Assembly (NCBI RefSeq): GCF_003574465.1
Contig: NZ_QOWC01000038.1
Coordinates: 1 to 46,854, forward strand
DNA: 46,854 nucleotides
Direction: 5' to 3'
Source: Methylobacterium crusticola
Lineage (GTDB): Bacteria; Pseudomonadota; Alphaproteobacteria; Rhizobiales; Beijerinckiaceae
Shown here piece after piece: positions 7,647-14,578 of this stretch. Below the pieces are notes generated by a model. The model saw only the letters and a list, made by a program, of their open reading frames with translations, did not search any database and was not told the DNA's origin. Position numbers and translations under genes: made by a program. The first letter of the stretch is position 1. Each line of letters starts with the position of its first letter.

Positions 7647-8851
7647 CCCTGGCCGCCCCCTCCACGCCGACCCCGCGGCGCGCCATCCACACGCTGGTGG
7701 GCGAGCATGCGCGCGAATTGTCGGAGAAGCTGCAGGAGCACCGGCTCCAGCTGTTCCCGCCGACCGCCACCAAGACCCTGCGCCGCTTCACCTCGGGCGA
7801 GGTCGCGGGGCTGATCGGGGTCGATGCGGGCTACCTGCGGCGCCTGAGCCTCGAGGGCCGCGGGCCGCAGCCGGAGATGAGCACCTCGGGCCGGCGCTCG
7901 TACTCGATCGAGGACATCCGCGCGCTCCGGGCCTACCTCGACGAGAGCGGCAAGGCCGAGCGGCGCTACCTGCCGCACCGGCGCGAAGGCGACCACCTCC
8001 AGGTGATCTGCGTCGTCAACTTCAAGGGCGGCTCCGGCAAGACCACCACGGCGGCGCACCTCGCCCAGCACCTAGCGCTGCGCGGGTACCGCACGCTCGC
8101 GGTCGACCTCGACCCGCAGGCCTCGCTCTCGGCGCTCCACGGCTACCAGCCCGAGTTCGACGTCGGCGAGAACGAGACCCTGTACGCGGCCCTGCGCTAC
8201 GACGGGCAGCGCCGGCCGCTCTCCCAGGTGATCCGCAAGACCTACTTCCCGGGCCTCGACCTCGTGCCGGGCAACATCGAGCTGATGGAGTACGAGCACG
8301 AGACCCCGAAGGCGCTCAACGACGGCGACGGCGGGGACCTGTTCTTCACCCGCTTCGACAGCGCCCTCGCGGAGGTCGAGGCCGATTACGACGTGGTGGT
8401 GGTGGACTGCCCGCCCCAGCTCGGCTTCCTGACCATGTCGGCGCTCTGCGCCGCCACCGCGGTGCTGGTGACGGTGCATCCCCAGATGCTCGACGTGATG
8501 TCGATGTGCCAGTTCCTGCTCATGACCTCCGACCTGCTCGGGGTGGTGGCGGAGGCCGGCGGCAACATGACGTACGACTGGATGCGCTACCTGATCACCC
8601 GCTACGAGCCCGGGGACGGGCCGCAGAACCAGATGGTGAGCTTCATGCGCTCGATGTTCGGCGAGCACGTGCTGAACTACCCCATGGTCAAGAGCACCGC
8701 GGTGGCGGATGCCGGCATCACCAAGCAGACCCTCTACGAGGTGACGCGGGATTCCTTCACGCGCTCGACCTACGACCGGGCCCTCGAGGCGCTGAACAAC
8801 GTCAACGGCGAGATCGAGGCCCTGATCGCCAAGTCCTGGGGGAGGGCGTGA
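7643..8851 (+). CDS. repA: Replicon partitioning ATPase RepA (ParA family)
   Basis: ParA-type ATPase (402 aa) that segregates the replicon and represses repABC. The N-terminus (about 45-110) carries a MerR-like DNA-binding helix-turn-helix (FTSGEVAGLIGVDAGYLRR ... YSIEDIRALR). The ATPase core follows with the deviant Walker A KGGSGKTT at residue 128, Walker A' LAVDLDPQASLS and Walker B VVVVDCPPQLGF. The GTG at 7643 gives the usual RepA length; the extra 113 codons open upstream are low-complexity leader DNA. The repA stop shares one base with the repB start, so the genes are coupled. Plasmid RepA proteins of this class need RepB and parS, both present. Confidence 0.95.
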   Translation: MTLAAPSTPTPRRAIHTLVGEHARELSEKLQEHRLQLFPPTATKTLRRFTSGEVAGLIGVDAGYLRRLSLEGRGPQPEMSTSGRRSYSIEDIRALRAYLDESGKAERRYLPHRREGDHLQVICVVNFKGGSGKTTTAAHLAQHLALRGYRTLAVDLDPQASLSALHGYQPEFDVGENETLYAALRYDGQRRPLSQVIRKTYFPGLDLVPGNIELMEYEHETPKALNDGDGGDLFFTRFDSALAEVEADYDVVVVDCPPQLGFLTMSALCAATAVLVTVHPQMLDVMSMCQFLLMTSDLLGVVAEAGGNMTYDWMRYLITRYEPGDGPQNQMVSFMRSMFGEHVLNYPMVKSTAVADAGITKQTLYEVTRDSFTRSTYDRALEALNNVNGEIEALIAKSWGRA

Positions 8852-9903
8852 TGGCGCGGAAGAACCTGCTCGCCGGCCTCGTGGCACCGAAGTTGCCGGC
8901 CGGCAACCCGGGCGACCCGCCCGGCACCGAGGCGCCGGATCCCGCCCGCGAGGCGCCCCGGACGCCGCGCTACGGCGGCTTCGGCAGCCGCGGCGCCATC
9001 GGGGCGGTGACGCGCTCGATCGAGAGCCTGAAGAGCGCGGCCTCCGATGCCGAGCAGATCCGGGCCCAGCTCGCGAGCGGCCAGGCCGTGGTCGAGCTCG
9101 ACCCGGGCCTCCTCGAGCCGTCGCCCGTGGCCGACCGCATCCCGCACCAGGGGGGCGACCACGGCGACCTCGTGGAATCGATCCGCCGGTCGGGCCAGCA
9201 GGTGCCGGTCCTGGTGCGCCCGCATCCGGGGCAGGGCGGGCGCTACCAGATCGCCTACGGCCACCGCCGCGTGCGGGCGGCGGCGGAGATCGGCCGGCCG
9301 GTGCGGGCGGTGGTGCGCCAGCTCACCGACGCCGAGCTGGTGGTGGCGCAGGGCCAGGAGAACAACGCCCGGCGCGACCTCAGCTTCATCGAGCGGGCGC
9401 TCTACGCGGCGCGGCTCGAGGAGGCGGGCTTCGACCGCGAGACCATCATGGCGGCGCTGGCGGTCGACAAGACCGGCGCGTCGCGCCTGATCTCGGCGGC
9501 CGTGAAGGTGCCGCGCGACCTGATCGCGGCGATCGGCCCGGCGCCGAAGGTCGGCCGGGACCGCTGGATCACCCTCGCGGCCAAGCTCGAGCCCGAGGGC
9601 GCCGTCGCGGCGGCCCGGGCGGCCTCCGGGTCCGAGCCGTTCGCGGCGGCGCACACGGATGCGCGCTTCGAGATCGTGCTGCGGGCCGTCCAGGCGCCCC
9701 GGCGGGGAGGGGCGGCGAAGCCCGAGCCCGTCGTCGGCGCCCGGGGCGAGGCGATCGGCCGGCTGGAGCGGACCCCCAAGGGCGCGCGCCTCCAGATCGC
9801 CGACGTGGCCTTCGCGGAATTCGTCGCCGAGGCCATGCCGCGCCTGCACGCGGACTGGGCCCGGACGGGCGCGCCCCGCCAGAAGGGAGGCGCCAGCCGC
9901 TGA
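8851..9903 (+). CDS. repB: Partitioning protein RepB (ParB family)
   Basis: Centromere-binding protein (350 aa) acting with RepA at parS. The N-terminal region is basic and disordered. The ParB/CTPase core includes VLVRPHPGQGGRYQIAYGHR, with the GHRRVRAA motif, and ENNARRDLSFIERA, which matches the CTP-binding box of ParB clamps. A helix-turn-helix follows near residues 190-225 (IMAALAVDKTGASRLISAA), and a C-terminal dimerisation region ends the protein. Codons 14-19 (KLPAGN) are themselves a perfect parS palindrome, so the protein's binding site lies in its own reading frame. Its ATG overlaps the repA stop by one base. Confidence 0.95.
   Translation: MARKNLLAGLVAPKLPAGNPGDPPGTEAPDPAREAPRTPRYGGFGSRGAIGAVTRSIESLKSAASDAEQIRAQLASGQAVVELDPGLLEPSPVADRIPHQGGDHGDLVESIRRSGQQVPVLVRPHPGQGGRYQIAYGHRRVRAAAEIGRPVRAVVRQLTDAELVVAQGQENNARRDLSFIERALYAARLEEAGFDRETIMAALAVDKTGASRLISAAVKVPRDLIAAIGPAPKVGRDRWITLAAKLEPEGAVAAARAASGSEPFAAAHTDARFEIVLRAVQAPRRGGAAKPEPVVGARGEAIGRLERTPKGARLQIADVAFAEFVAEAMPRLHADWARTGAPRQKGGASR
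8892..8907. promoter_or_regulatory. parS centromere site 2, inside repB
   Basis: Second exact copy of GTTGCCGGCCGGCAAC, located in repB codons 14-19. It fits the repABC parS consensus. Identity to the copy at 7409-7424 over all 16 bases argues for selection at the DNA level on top of coding. Confidence 0.85.
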
Positions 9904-9937
9904 GCCGCGACCCTCGCGAACCACCCAGGAGCAGACG

Positions 9938-9949
9938 ATGACGACATAA
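9938..9949 (+). CDS. Three-codon minigene (Met-Thr-Thr-stop) after repB
   Basis: ATG ACG ACA TAA is preceded at ideal spacing by AGGAG (9927-9931). It lies in the repB-repC leader, and its stop coincides with the terminator end of the antisense RNA. It may be a vestigial start or a ribosome-stalling control element of repC; function is unknown. Confidence 0.4.
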   Translation: MTT

Positions 9950-10033
9950 AAGAGCCGGCTCCCGACCGGCACAGGCGTCAGGGACGAGCCCCAAAACCAA
10001 CACCAAATCGCGAACCGGCTCGATAGGTCTAGC
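9947..10033 (-). ncRNA. Counter-transcribed antisense RNA (ctRNA, incompatibility RNA)
   Basis: repABC replicons encode a small antisense RNA between repB and repC that limits repC expression. Here the minus strand has a promoter candidate with TTGACC (10063-10068), a 17-bp spacer and TAGGGT (10040-10045), putting the RNA start near 10033. Transcription would end at a hairpin, GCCGG-TCGGGAG-CCGGC, followed by TCTTTTA (9947-9970). The region is less GC-rich than its surroundings and lies in the 214-bp repB-repC spacer. The ends are predicted, not measured, and the RNA would be about 85 nt. Confidence 0.75.
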
Positions 10034-10039
10034 AACCCC

Positions 10040-10068
10040 ACCCTACCGCCCTGAAAATCAGAGGTCAA
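10040..10068 (-). promoter_or_regulatory. Promoter of the ctRNA
   Basis: On the minus strand TTGACC and TAGGGT are separated by 17 bp, a sigma-70-type arrangement. It points away from repC into the repB-repC spacer. Confidence 0.6.
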
Positions 10069-10090
10069 GAACGCCGGGTCGGCGAACGGC

Positions 10091-10115
10091 TCTCCCTTGT
10101 CGGCACAAGGAGAGA
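10091..10115 (+). promoter_or_regulatory. Hairpin sequestering the repC ribosome binding site
   Basis: TCTCCCTTGT (10091-10100), loop CGGC, and ACAAGGAGA (10105-10113) pair with one bulged base. The 3' arm contains the AAGGAG Shine-Dalgarno sequence for the ATG at 10118, so the folded form would block RepC translation. This matches the known repABC scheme in which ctRNA binding favours an SD-occluding structure. Confidence 0.7.
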
Positions 10116-10117
10116 CG

Positions 10118-11332
10118 ATGACGCAGCTTGCAACGACGCCCTTCGGGCGGCGACCGCTTTCGCTCGCCATGGTGGCGGCGCAGGCGACCGCGAAGGCCTG
10201 CCCGGACGACGCGGTCGGCCACAAATGGCGGATCTTTCGCCACCTCACCGAGGCCAAGGAGGTGTTCGGGGTCTCGGACCGCGCGCTCGCGGTGCTGAGC
10301 GCGCTCCTGACCTTCCACCCCGACACGGCGCTCGTGCCCGGCGCCGACCTCGTGGTCTTCCCCTCGAACCGCGAGCTCGCGGTGCGGGCGCACGGGCCCG
10401 CGCCCGCGACCCTGCGGCGCGCCCTGGGGCAGCTCGTGGAGGCGGGGCTGATCCTGCGCCGCGACAGCCCCAACGGCAAGCGCTACGCCCGGCGCGGGGA
10501 GGGGGGCTCGATCGACCAGGCCTTCGGCTTCGACCTGACGCCCCTGGTGGCGCGGGCGGCCGAGTTCGAGGCGCGGGCCGGCGAGGTCAGGGCCGCGGCG
10601 AGGGCGCGCGCGCGGCTGCGGGAGGAGATCTCCCTGCACCGCCGGGACATCGCGAAAACCATCGAGGCCGGCAGCGCCTCGGGCCTGCCGGGAGATTGGG
10701 GGCGCCTCGCGGCCGCCTTCACGGGCACGGGCGGGATGCCGCCGCGCTCGGCCGACCTCGCGCGCCTGGAGGCCGTGGCGGCGAGCCTGCGGGTTCTGCG
10801 CCTGGATGTGGATAAGTTACTGACGGACGCGATCAAATCGGAGGAATCGAGCCCCACTGAGTCTCAGGTTGAGCGCCACCATCAGAGTTCTGAATCAGAG
10901 GTCCTTCTGGAATCAGAACGGACTTTGCGAGGACGCCCGGTCGTCCCGGCGGCGATCCCGGCGGCACCAGCCCTGGCCCCCAAGGCCTACCCGCTCGGCC
11001 TCGTGCTCCAGGCCTGCCCGGCGATCGCGGACTACACCCGGCACGGGATCGCGACGTGGCGGGACCTCGTCGCGGCGGCTGGCGTGGTCCGGGGCATGCT
11101 CGGCATCTCCCCGAGCACCTGGGACGACGCGGTCGCGGCCATGGGGGAGATCGAGGCGGCCGTGACCATGGCGGCGATCCTGGAGCGCGCGGAGGCGATC
11201 CGCAGCCCGGGCGGCTACCTGCGGCGCCTGACCGAGATGGCGGTCGCGGGCCGCTACTCCCTCGGGCCCGTCCTGATGGCGCTGATGCGGGCCAGGCCGG
11301 GAGGGGAGGGGAGCGCGAGGCGGCGGGCGTGA
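10118..11332 (+). CDS. repC: Replication initiator RepC
   Basis: Replication initiator of the repABC replicon (404 aa). The N-terminal half (about 1-170) is the conserved DNA-binding part, with the winged-helix-like stretch VFPSNRELAVRAHGPAPATL and LVEAGLILRRDSPNGKRYARR. The middle (about residues 225-285) is variable and is encoded by an AT-rich island that probably contains the origin; the C-terminal part has GYLRRLTEMAVAGRYSLGPVL. I use the ATG at 10118 with AAGGAG nine bases upstream; a TTG at 10097 lies inside the hairpin. Translation is probably controlled by the ctRNA and the SD hairpin. RepC normally acts in cis, consistent with the origin lying in its own gene. Confidence 0.95.
   Translation: MTQLATTPFGRRPLSLAMVAAQATAKACPDDAVGHKWRIFRHLTEAKEVFGVSDRALAVLSALLTFHPDTALVPGADLVVFPSNRELAVRAHGPAPATLRRALGQLVEAGLILRRDSPNGKRYARRGEGGSIDQAFGFDLTPLVARAAEFEARAGEVRAAARARARLREEISLHRRDIAKTIEAGSASGLPGDWGRLAAAFTGTGGMPPRSADLARLEAVAASLRVLRLDVDKLLTDAIKSEESSPTESQVERHHQSSESEVLLESERTLRGRPVVPAAIPAAPALAPKAYPLGLVLQACPAIADYTRHGIATWRDLVAAAGVVRGMLGISPSTWDDAVAAMGEIEAAVTMAAILERAEAIRSPGGYLRRLTEMAVAGRYSLGPVLMALMRARPGGEGSARRRA
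10801..10925. other. Candidate replication origin (oriV) inside repC
   Basis: Bases 10801-10920 are about 48% A+T, against roughly 25% around them. They include TGTGGATAA (10807-10815), the exact complement of the DnaA box TTATCCACA, and GANTC sites at 10844, 10859, 10892 and 10910. Near-repeats TTCTGAATCAGA (10888-10899) and TTCTGGAATCAGA (10905-10917) are also present. Origins of repABC plasmids are known to lie in an AT-rich stretch of repC, so this is the best oriV candidate. Confidence 0.8.
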
Positions 11333-11487
11333 GGGGCTGTCGCGCAGGCCGGCGGGCGTCGGGAAGCGCCGCGGCCGCGATCGGCGCCCGGGCCCCTGCG
11401 GCGCGGGCGGCGCGACGCGCTATATCGACCACGCGCCGCGCCGGCCCGCCGGCGATGCGCGCCAACCCCCGACCGGGAGGACACACG

Positions 11488-12420
11488 ATGACGACGGCAC
11501 GGACGGGACGCCCCTACCGGGGCGTGTTCCCGGTGGTCCCGACCATCTTCGACGAGCGCGGCGGCCTCGACCTCGACGGCCAGCGCCGGGCCGTGGACTT
11601 CATGATCGATGCCGGGTCGGACGGCCTGTGCATCCTCGCCAACTTCTCCGAGCAGTTCGTGCTCACCGACGAGGAACGCGAGCGCGTCATGGACGCGGTG
11701 CTCGACCACGTCGCCGGGCGCGTCCCCGTCATCGTCACCACCACCCACTTCGCCACCCAGGTCTGCGCCGCGCGCTCGGCCCGGGCCGAGGCCGCGGGGG
11801 CCGCCATGGTGATGGTCATGCCGCCCTACCACGGCGCCACCATCCGGATCGGGGAGGCGGGCATCTACGGCTTCTTCCAGGCCGTCTCGGACGCGATCGC
11901 GATTCCGATCATGATCCAGGACGCGCCGGTGGCCGGCACGCCGCTCTCGGCCGGCTTCCTCGCCCGCATGGCGGGGGAGATCGCGAACGTCGCCTACTTC
12001 AAGATCGAGGTGCCGATGGCGGCGGCCAAGCTGCGCGAGCTGATCGCGCAGGGGGGCGAGGCGATCGAGGGGCCGTGGGACGGCGAGGAGGCCATCACCC
12101 TGATGGCCGACCTCGACGCGGGCGCGACGGGCGCGATGACGGGCGGGGGCTACCCGGACGGCATCCGGCGGATCCTCGACGCCTACGTGGCCGGCGACCG
12201 GGAGGGGGCGCTCACCGCCTACGAGCGCTGGCTGCCGCTGATCAACTACGAGAACCGCCAGTGCGGCCTCGCGGCCTGCAAGGCCCTGATGCGGGAGGGC
12301 GGGGTCATCGCCGCCGAGACGGTGCGGGCGCCGCTGCGGCCCCTCGACGGGGCGACCCGGGCCGGCCTGATCGAGGTGGCGCGCCGCCTCGACCCGCTCG
12401 TCCTGCGCTGGGGCCGCTAG
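11488..12420 (+). CDS. DapA/NanA-family aldolase or dehydratase
   Basis: Cytoplasmic (beta/alpha)8 class I lyase (310 aa) of the dihydrodipicolinate synthase/N-acetylneuraminate lyase superfamily, which forms Schiff bases with 2-oxo acids. Visible family features are FPVVPTIFDERGGLDLDG at the N-terminus, the strand VMVMPPYHG, and the probable Schiff-base lysine in AYFKIEVPM (near residue 172). A glycine-rich MTGGGYPDGIRRI follows. The FKIE context resembles L-2-keto-3-deoxyarabonate dehydratases more than lysine-biosynthetic DapA, suggesting sugar-acid breakdown; this is an inference. The start has a good GGGAGG site. It is a single gene 155 bp after repC and convergent with the marR gene. 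Confidence 0.8.
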   Translation: MTTARTGRPYRGVFPVVPTIFDERGGLDLDGQRRAVDFMIDAGSDGLCILANFSEQFVLTDEERERVMDAVLDHVAGRVPVIVTTTHFATQVCAARSARAEAAGAAMVMVMPPYHGATIRIGEAGIYGFFQAVSDAIAIPIMIQDAPVAGTPLSAGFLARMAGEIANVAYFKIEVPMAAAKLRELIAQGGEAIEGPWDGEEAITLMADLDAGATGAMTGGGYPDGIRRILDAYVAGDREGALTAYERWLPLINYENRQCGLAACKALMREGGVIAAETVRAPLRPLDGATRAGLIEVARRLDPLVLRWGR

Positions 12421-12489
12421 GGCAAAGCCCGGGGACGCCGGTCCGTCGCCGACGAGGCGACCGGCGCGGGCGCGGCTCCGGAGCGCCCC

Positions 12490-12509
12490 GATCCCGCGCC
12501 CTCGGGATC
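12490..12509. terminator. Possible bidirectional hairpin between convergent genes
   Basis: GATCCCG-CGCCCT-CGGGATC forms a perfect 7-bp stem between the convergent dapA-like and marR genes. There is no T-run, so factor-independent termination is uncertain. Confidence 0.4.
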
Positions 12510-12522
12510 GGCGAGGGAAACA

Positions 12523-12536
12523 GTTGCCACGGCAAC
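12523..12536. promoter_or_regulatory. Inverted repeat GTTGCC-AC-GGCAAC, possible MarR-type operator
   Basis: A perfect 6-2-6 inverted repeat lies 57 bp beyond the 3' end of the marR gene and 103 bp beyond that of the dapA-like gene. It resembles MarR-family operators. Its position between convergent 3' ends is odd. It shares the GTTGCC/GGCAAC arms of the parS palindrome but is 14 bp long and lacks the central GC at the right spacing. Confidence 0.45.
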
Positions 12537-12592
12537 GGATTCGCGTAGAGTGACCCGGAGCCGGCGTCCGCGCCGGCCTTCCGCGGGCGGGT

Positions 12593-13162
12593 TCAACCGT
12601 CCCGGGCCTTGGTGGAGGACGCGCGAGGATGCGCAGGCAGACGCTCCCGGCCCGGCGGGGTGACGGGCGGCACGTCGGGGATCGGCGCCGAGACGGCGCC
12701 GAGGTTGTCGTGCAGCCGGTTGAGCAGGCCGACGAGGACGCGGCGCTCCTCGGGGCTGAGGGGGGCGAGGAGCCGGCGCTCGCGCTCGAGCGCCACCCGG
12801 ATGATGCGGTCGTGCAGGGCGAGGCCCGCCGCCGTGAGGGTGATGCGGTGCCGGCGGGCGTCCGCGGCGTCGGTCTCCACGGTCACGAGGTCCCGGTCCG
12901 CGAGGAACGCCACGCTGCGGCTCACTGGCCCCTTGTCGAACCCGATCACCTGGCAGATGCGGTTGGCGGTGATGCCCGGCTCCAGCGCCAGGAGCGAGAG
13001 GATGCGCCACTCCGTGATGCCGACGCCGAAGCGCGCCCGGTAGAGCGCCGAGCCGGTGCGGGTGAGCTTGTTGGCGAGGAACGTCAGCAGGGCCGGGACG
13101 TAGGCCGCGAGGTCCAGGCGCGGGGCCCCCGCGCCCGCTTCGTCCTCTCGCCCCCGATCCAT
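12593..13162 (-). CDS. MarR-family transcriptional regulator
   Basis: Dimeric winged-helix regulator (189 aa). The dimerisation helices (about 18-45) are followed by the wHTH with ITEWRILSLLALEPGITANR, recognition helix FDKGPVSRSVAFLADRDLV and the wing with DARRHRITLT (residues about 50-115). The C-terminal tail of about 35 residues is Pro/Arg-rich and probably disordered. The gene is divergent from the P450 with a 95-bp spacer, so the natural prediction is that it controls the P450 in response to an aromatic acid. No clean operator is visible in that spacer; the best inverted repeat lies beyond its 3' end. Confidence 0.88.
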   Translation of the reverse strand: MDRGREDEAGAGAPRLDLAAYVPALLTFLANKLTRTGSALYRARFGVGITEWRILSLLALEPGITANRICQVIGFDKGPVSRSVAFLADRDLVTVETDAADARRHRITLTAAGLALHDRIIRVALERERRLLAPLSPEERRVLVGLLNRLHDNLGAVSAPIPDVPPVTPPGRERLPAHPRASSTKARDG

Positions 13163-13257
13163 CGCGCGCCCCGCCCACTCACCCGGCTGCCTATGCCCGA
13201 GCCGGCGGCCCCCGTCGATTCCCGCGCGCCGCGCCGCGCCACCCCACGGAGGAGCGC

Positions 13258-14454
13258 ATGACCCCGTCCGGCATCCCGGTCTCGGACGTCGACCCGTTCT
13301 CGACCGAGTTCTTCGAGGACCCCCACCGCATCCACGAGGCCCTGCGGGAGGCCGGCCCGGTGGTCTGGCTCGCGCGCTGGGGCTGCTACGCCGTCGCCCG
13401 CTACGAGGAGGTGCGGACGGTTCTCAACGACCACGAGACCTTCTGCTCGGGCCGGGGCGTGGGCCTCAGCGACTTCGCCCGGGAGACGCCCTGGCGGCCG
13501 CGGAGCCTGATCCTCGAGACCGACCCGCCCGAGCACGGCCGCGCCCGCACGGTGCTGAACCGCGTGCTCTCGGTCGCCGTGATGCGGACCCTGCGGGAGC
13601 GCTTCCAGGCCGCCGCCGACGCGCTCGTGGACGACCTCGCGGCCCGCCCGGAGTTCGACGCCGTCGCCGACCTCGCCGAGGCGTTCCCGCTCTCGGTGTT
13701 CCCGGACGCGGTCGGCCTGAGGCGGGAGGGCCGCGAGCACCTGCTGCCCTACGCCAGCCTCGCCTTCAACGCCTTCGGGCCGCCCAACGCCCTGCGCCAG
13801 CAGGCCCTGGACACCGCCGCCCCCCACGTCGGCTGGGTGATGGAGCAGTGCCGGCGCGAGAATCTCGCGCCCGGCGGCTTCGGCGCGGCGATCCACGCGG
13901 CCGCGGATGCGGGCGCGATCACGCACGAGGAGGCGCCGCTGCTCGTGCGCTCGCTCCTGACGGCCGGCCTCGACACGACCATGAACGGGATCGGCGCCGC
14001 GGTGTACTGCCTCGCCCGCTTCCCCGAGGCCTTCGCGCGCCTCCGGGCGGAGCCCGGCCTCGCCCGGGCGGCCTTCGAGGAGGCGGTGCGCTTCGAGAGC
14101 CCGGTGCAGACGTTCTTCCGCACCACGACGCGGCCCGCCACCCTCGGCGGCGCGCCGGTCGGGGAGGGCGCCAAGGTGCTGATGTTCCTCGGCGCCGCCA
14201 ACCGCGACCCGCGCCGCTGGGAGGACCCGGACCGCTACGACCCGACCCGCGCGACGGTCGGCCACGTCGGCTACGGCGCCGGCATCCACGTCTGCGTCGG
14301 CCAGCTGCTGGCGCGCCTCGAGGGCGAGGTGATGCTGTCGGCCCTCGCCCGCAGGGTCGGGCGCGTCACCATCACGGGGCCGGCCGTGCGCCGCTACAAC
14401 AACACGCTGCGGGGGCTCGACCGGCTGCCGGTCCGCCTCGAGGCCGCGGCTTAG
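13258..14454 (+). CDS. Cytochrome P450, CYP199A-like (aromatic acid O-demethylase/hydroxylase)
   Basis: Soluble class I bacterial P450 (398 aa). The I-helix oxygen-activation motif is AGLDTT (near residue 240), the ExxR motif lies in FEEAVRFESPVQTFFRTTTR, and the haem-binding loop GYGAGIHVCVGQ holds the cysteine ligand near residue 346. The stretches AAVYCLARFP, KVLMFLGAANRDPRRW and RRYNNTLRGLDRLPV closely resemble CYP199A enzymes of Rhodopseudomonas, which oxidise para-substituted benzoates such as 4-methoxybenzoate. It would need a [2Fe-2S] ferredoxin and a reductase; neither lies within the window. Neighbours are a divergent MarR regulator and a downstream solute-binding protein. Exact substrate is inferred from family resemblance. 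Confidence 0.9.
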   Translation: MTPSGIPVSDVDPFSTEFFEDPHRIHEALREAGPVVWLARWGCYAVARYEEVRTVLNDHETFCSGRGVGLSDFARETPWRPRSLILETDPPEHGRARTVLNRVLSVAVMRTLRERFQAAADALVDDLAARPEFDAVADLAEAFPLSVFPDAVGLRREGREHLLPYASLAFNAFGPPNALRQQALDTAAPHVGWVMEQCRRENLAPGGFGAAIHAAADAGAITHEEAPLLVRSLLTAGLDTTMNGIGAAVYCLARFPEAFARLRAEPGLARAAFEEAVRFESPVQTFFRTTTRPATLGGAPVGEGAKVLMFLGAANRDPRRWEDPDRYDPTRATVGHVGYGAGIHVCVGQLLARLEGEVMLSALARRVGRVTITGPAVRRYNNTLRGLDRLPVRLEAAA

Positions 14455-14578
14455 CGCGCGCCCGGCCGAAATGGACAGCGGTTCGGCGCGGATACCGGCC
14501 GGTCGCGGGCGGCGCGGGGAGCGGTCCGGCGGAGGCGTCGCCAGAGAGCAACGAGCGGATGGCACAGGGGAGGGGACT

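Noticed and set aside
11407..11441. Hairpin with central TATAT before the DapA-like gene
   Set aside because: GC arms pair only imperfectly and such GC-rich partial palindromes are common in this DNA; not strong enough to call a promoter or terminator.
12523..12536. Third parS site
   Set aside because: It shares the GTTGCC/GGCAAC arms but is 14 bp instead of 16 and lacks the central GC at consensus spacing; listed as a possible MarR operator instead.
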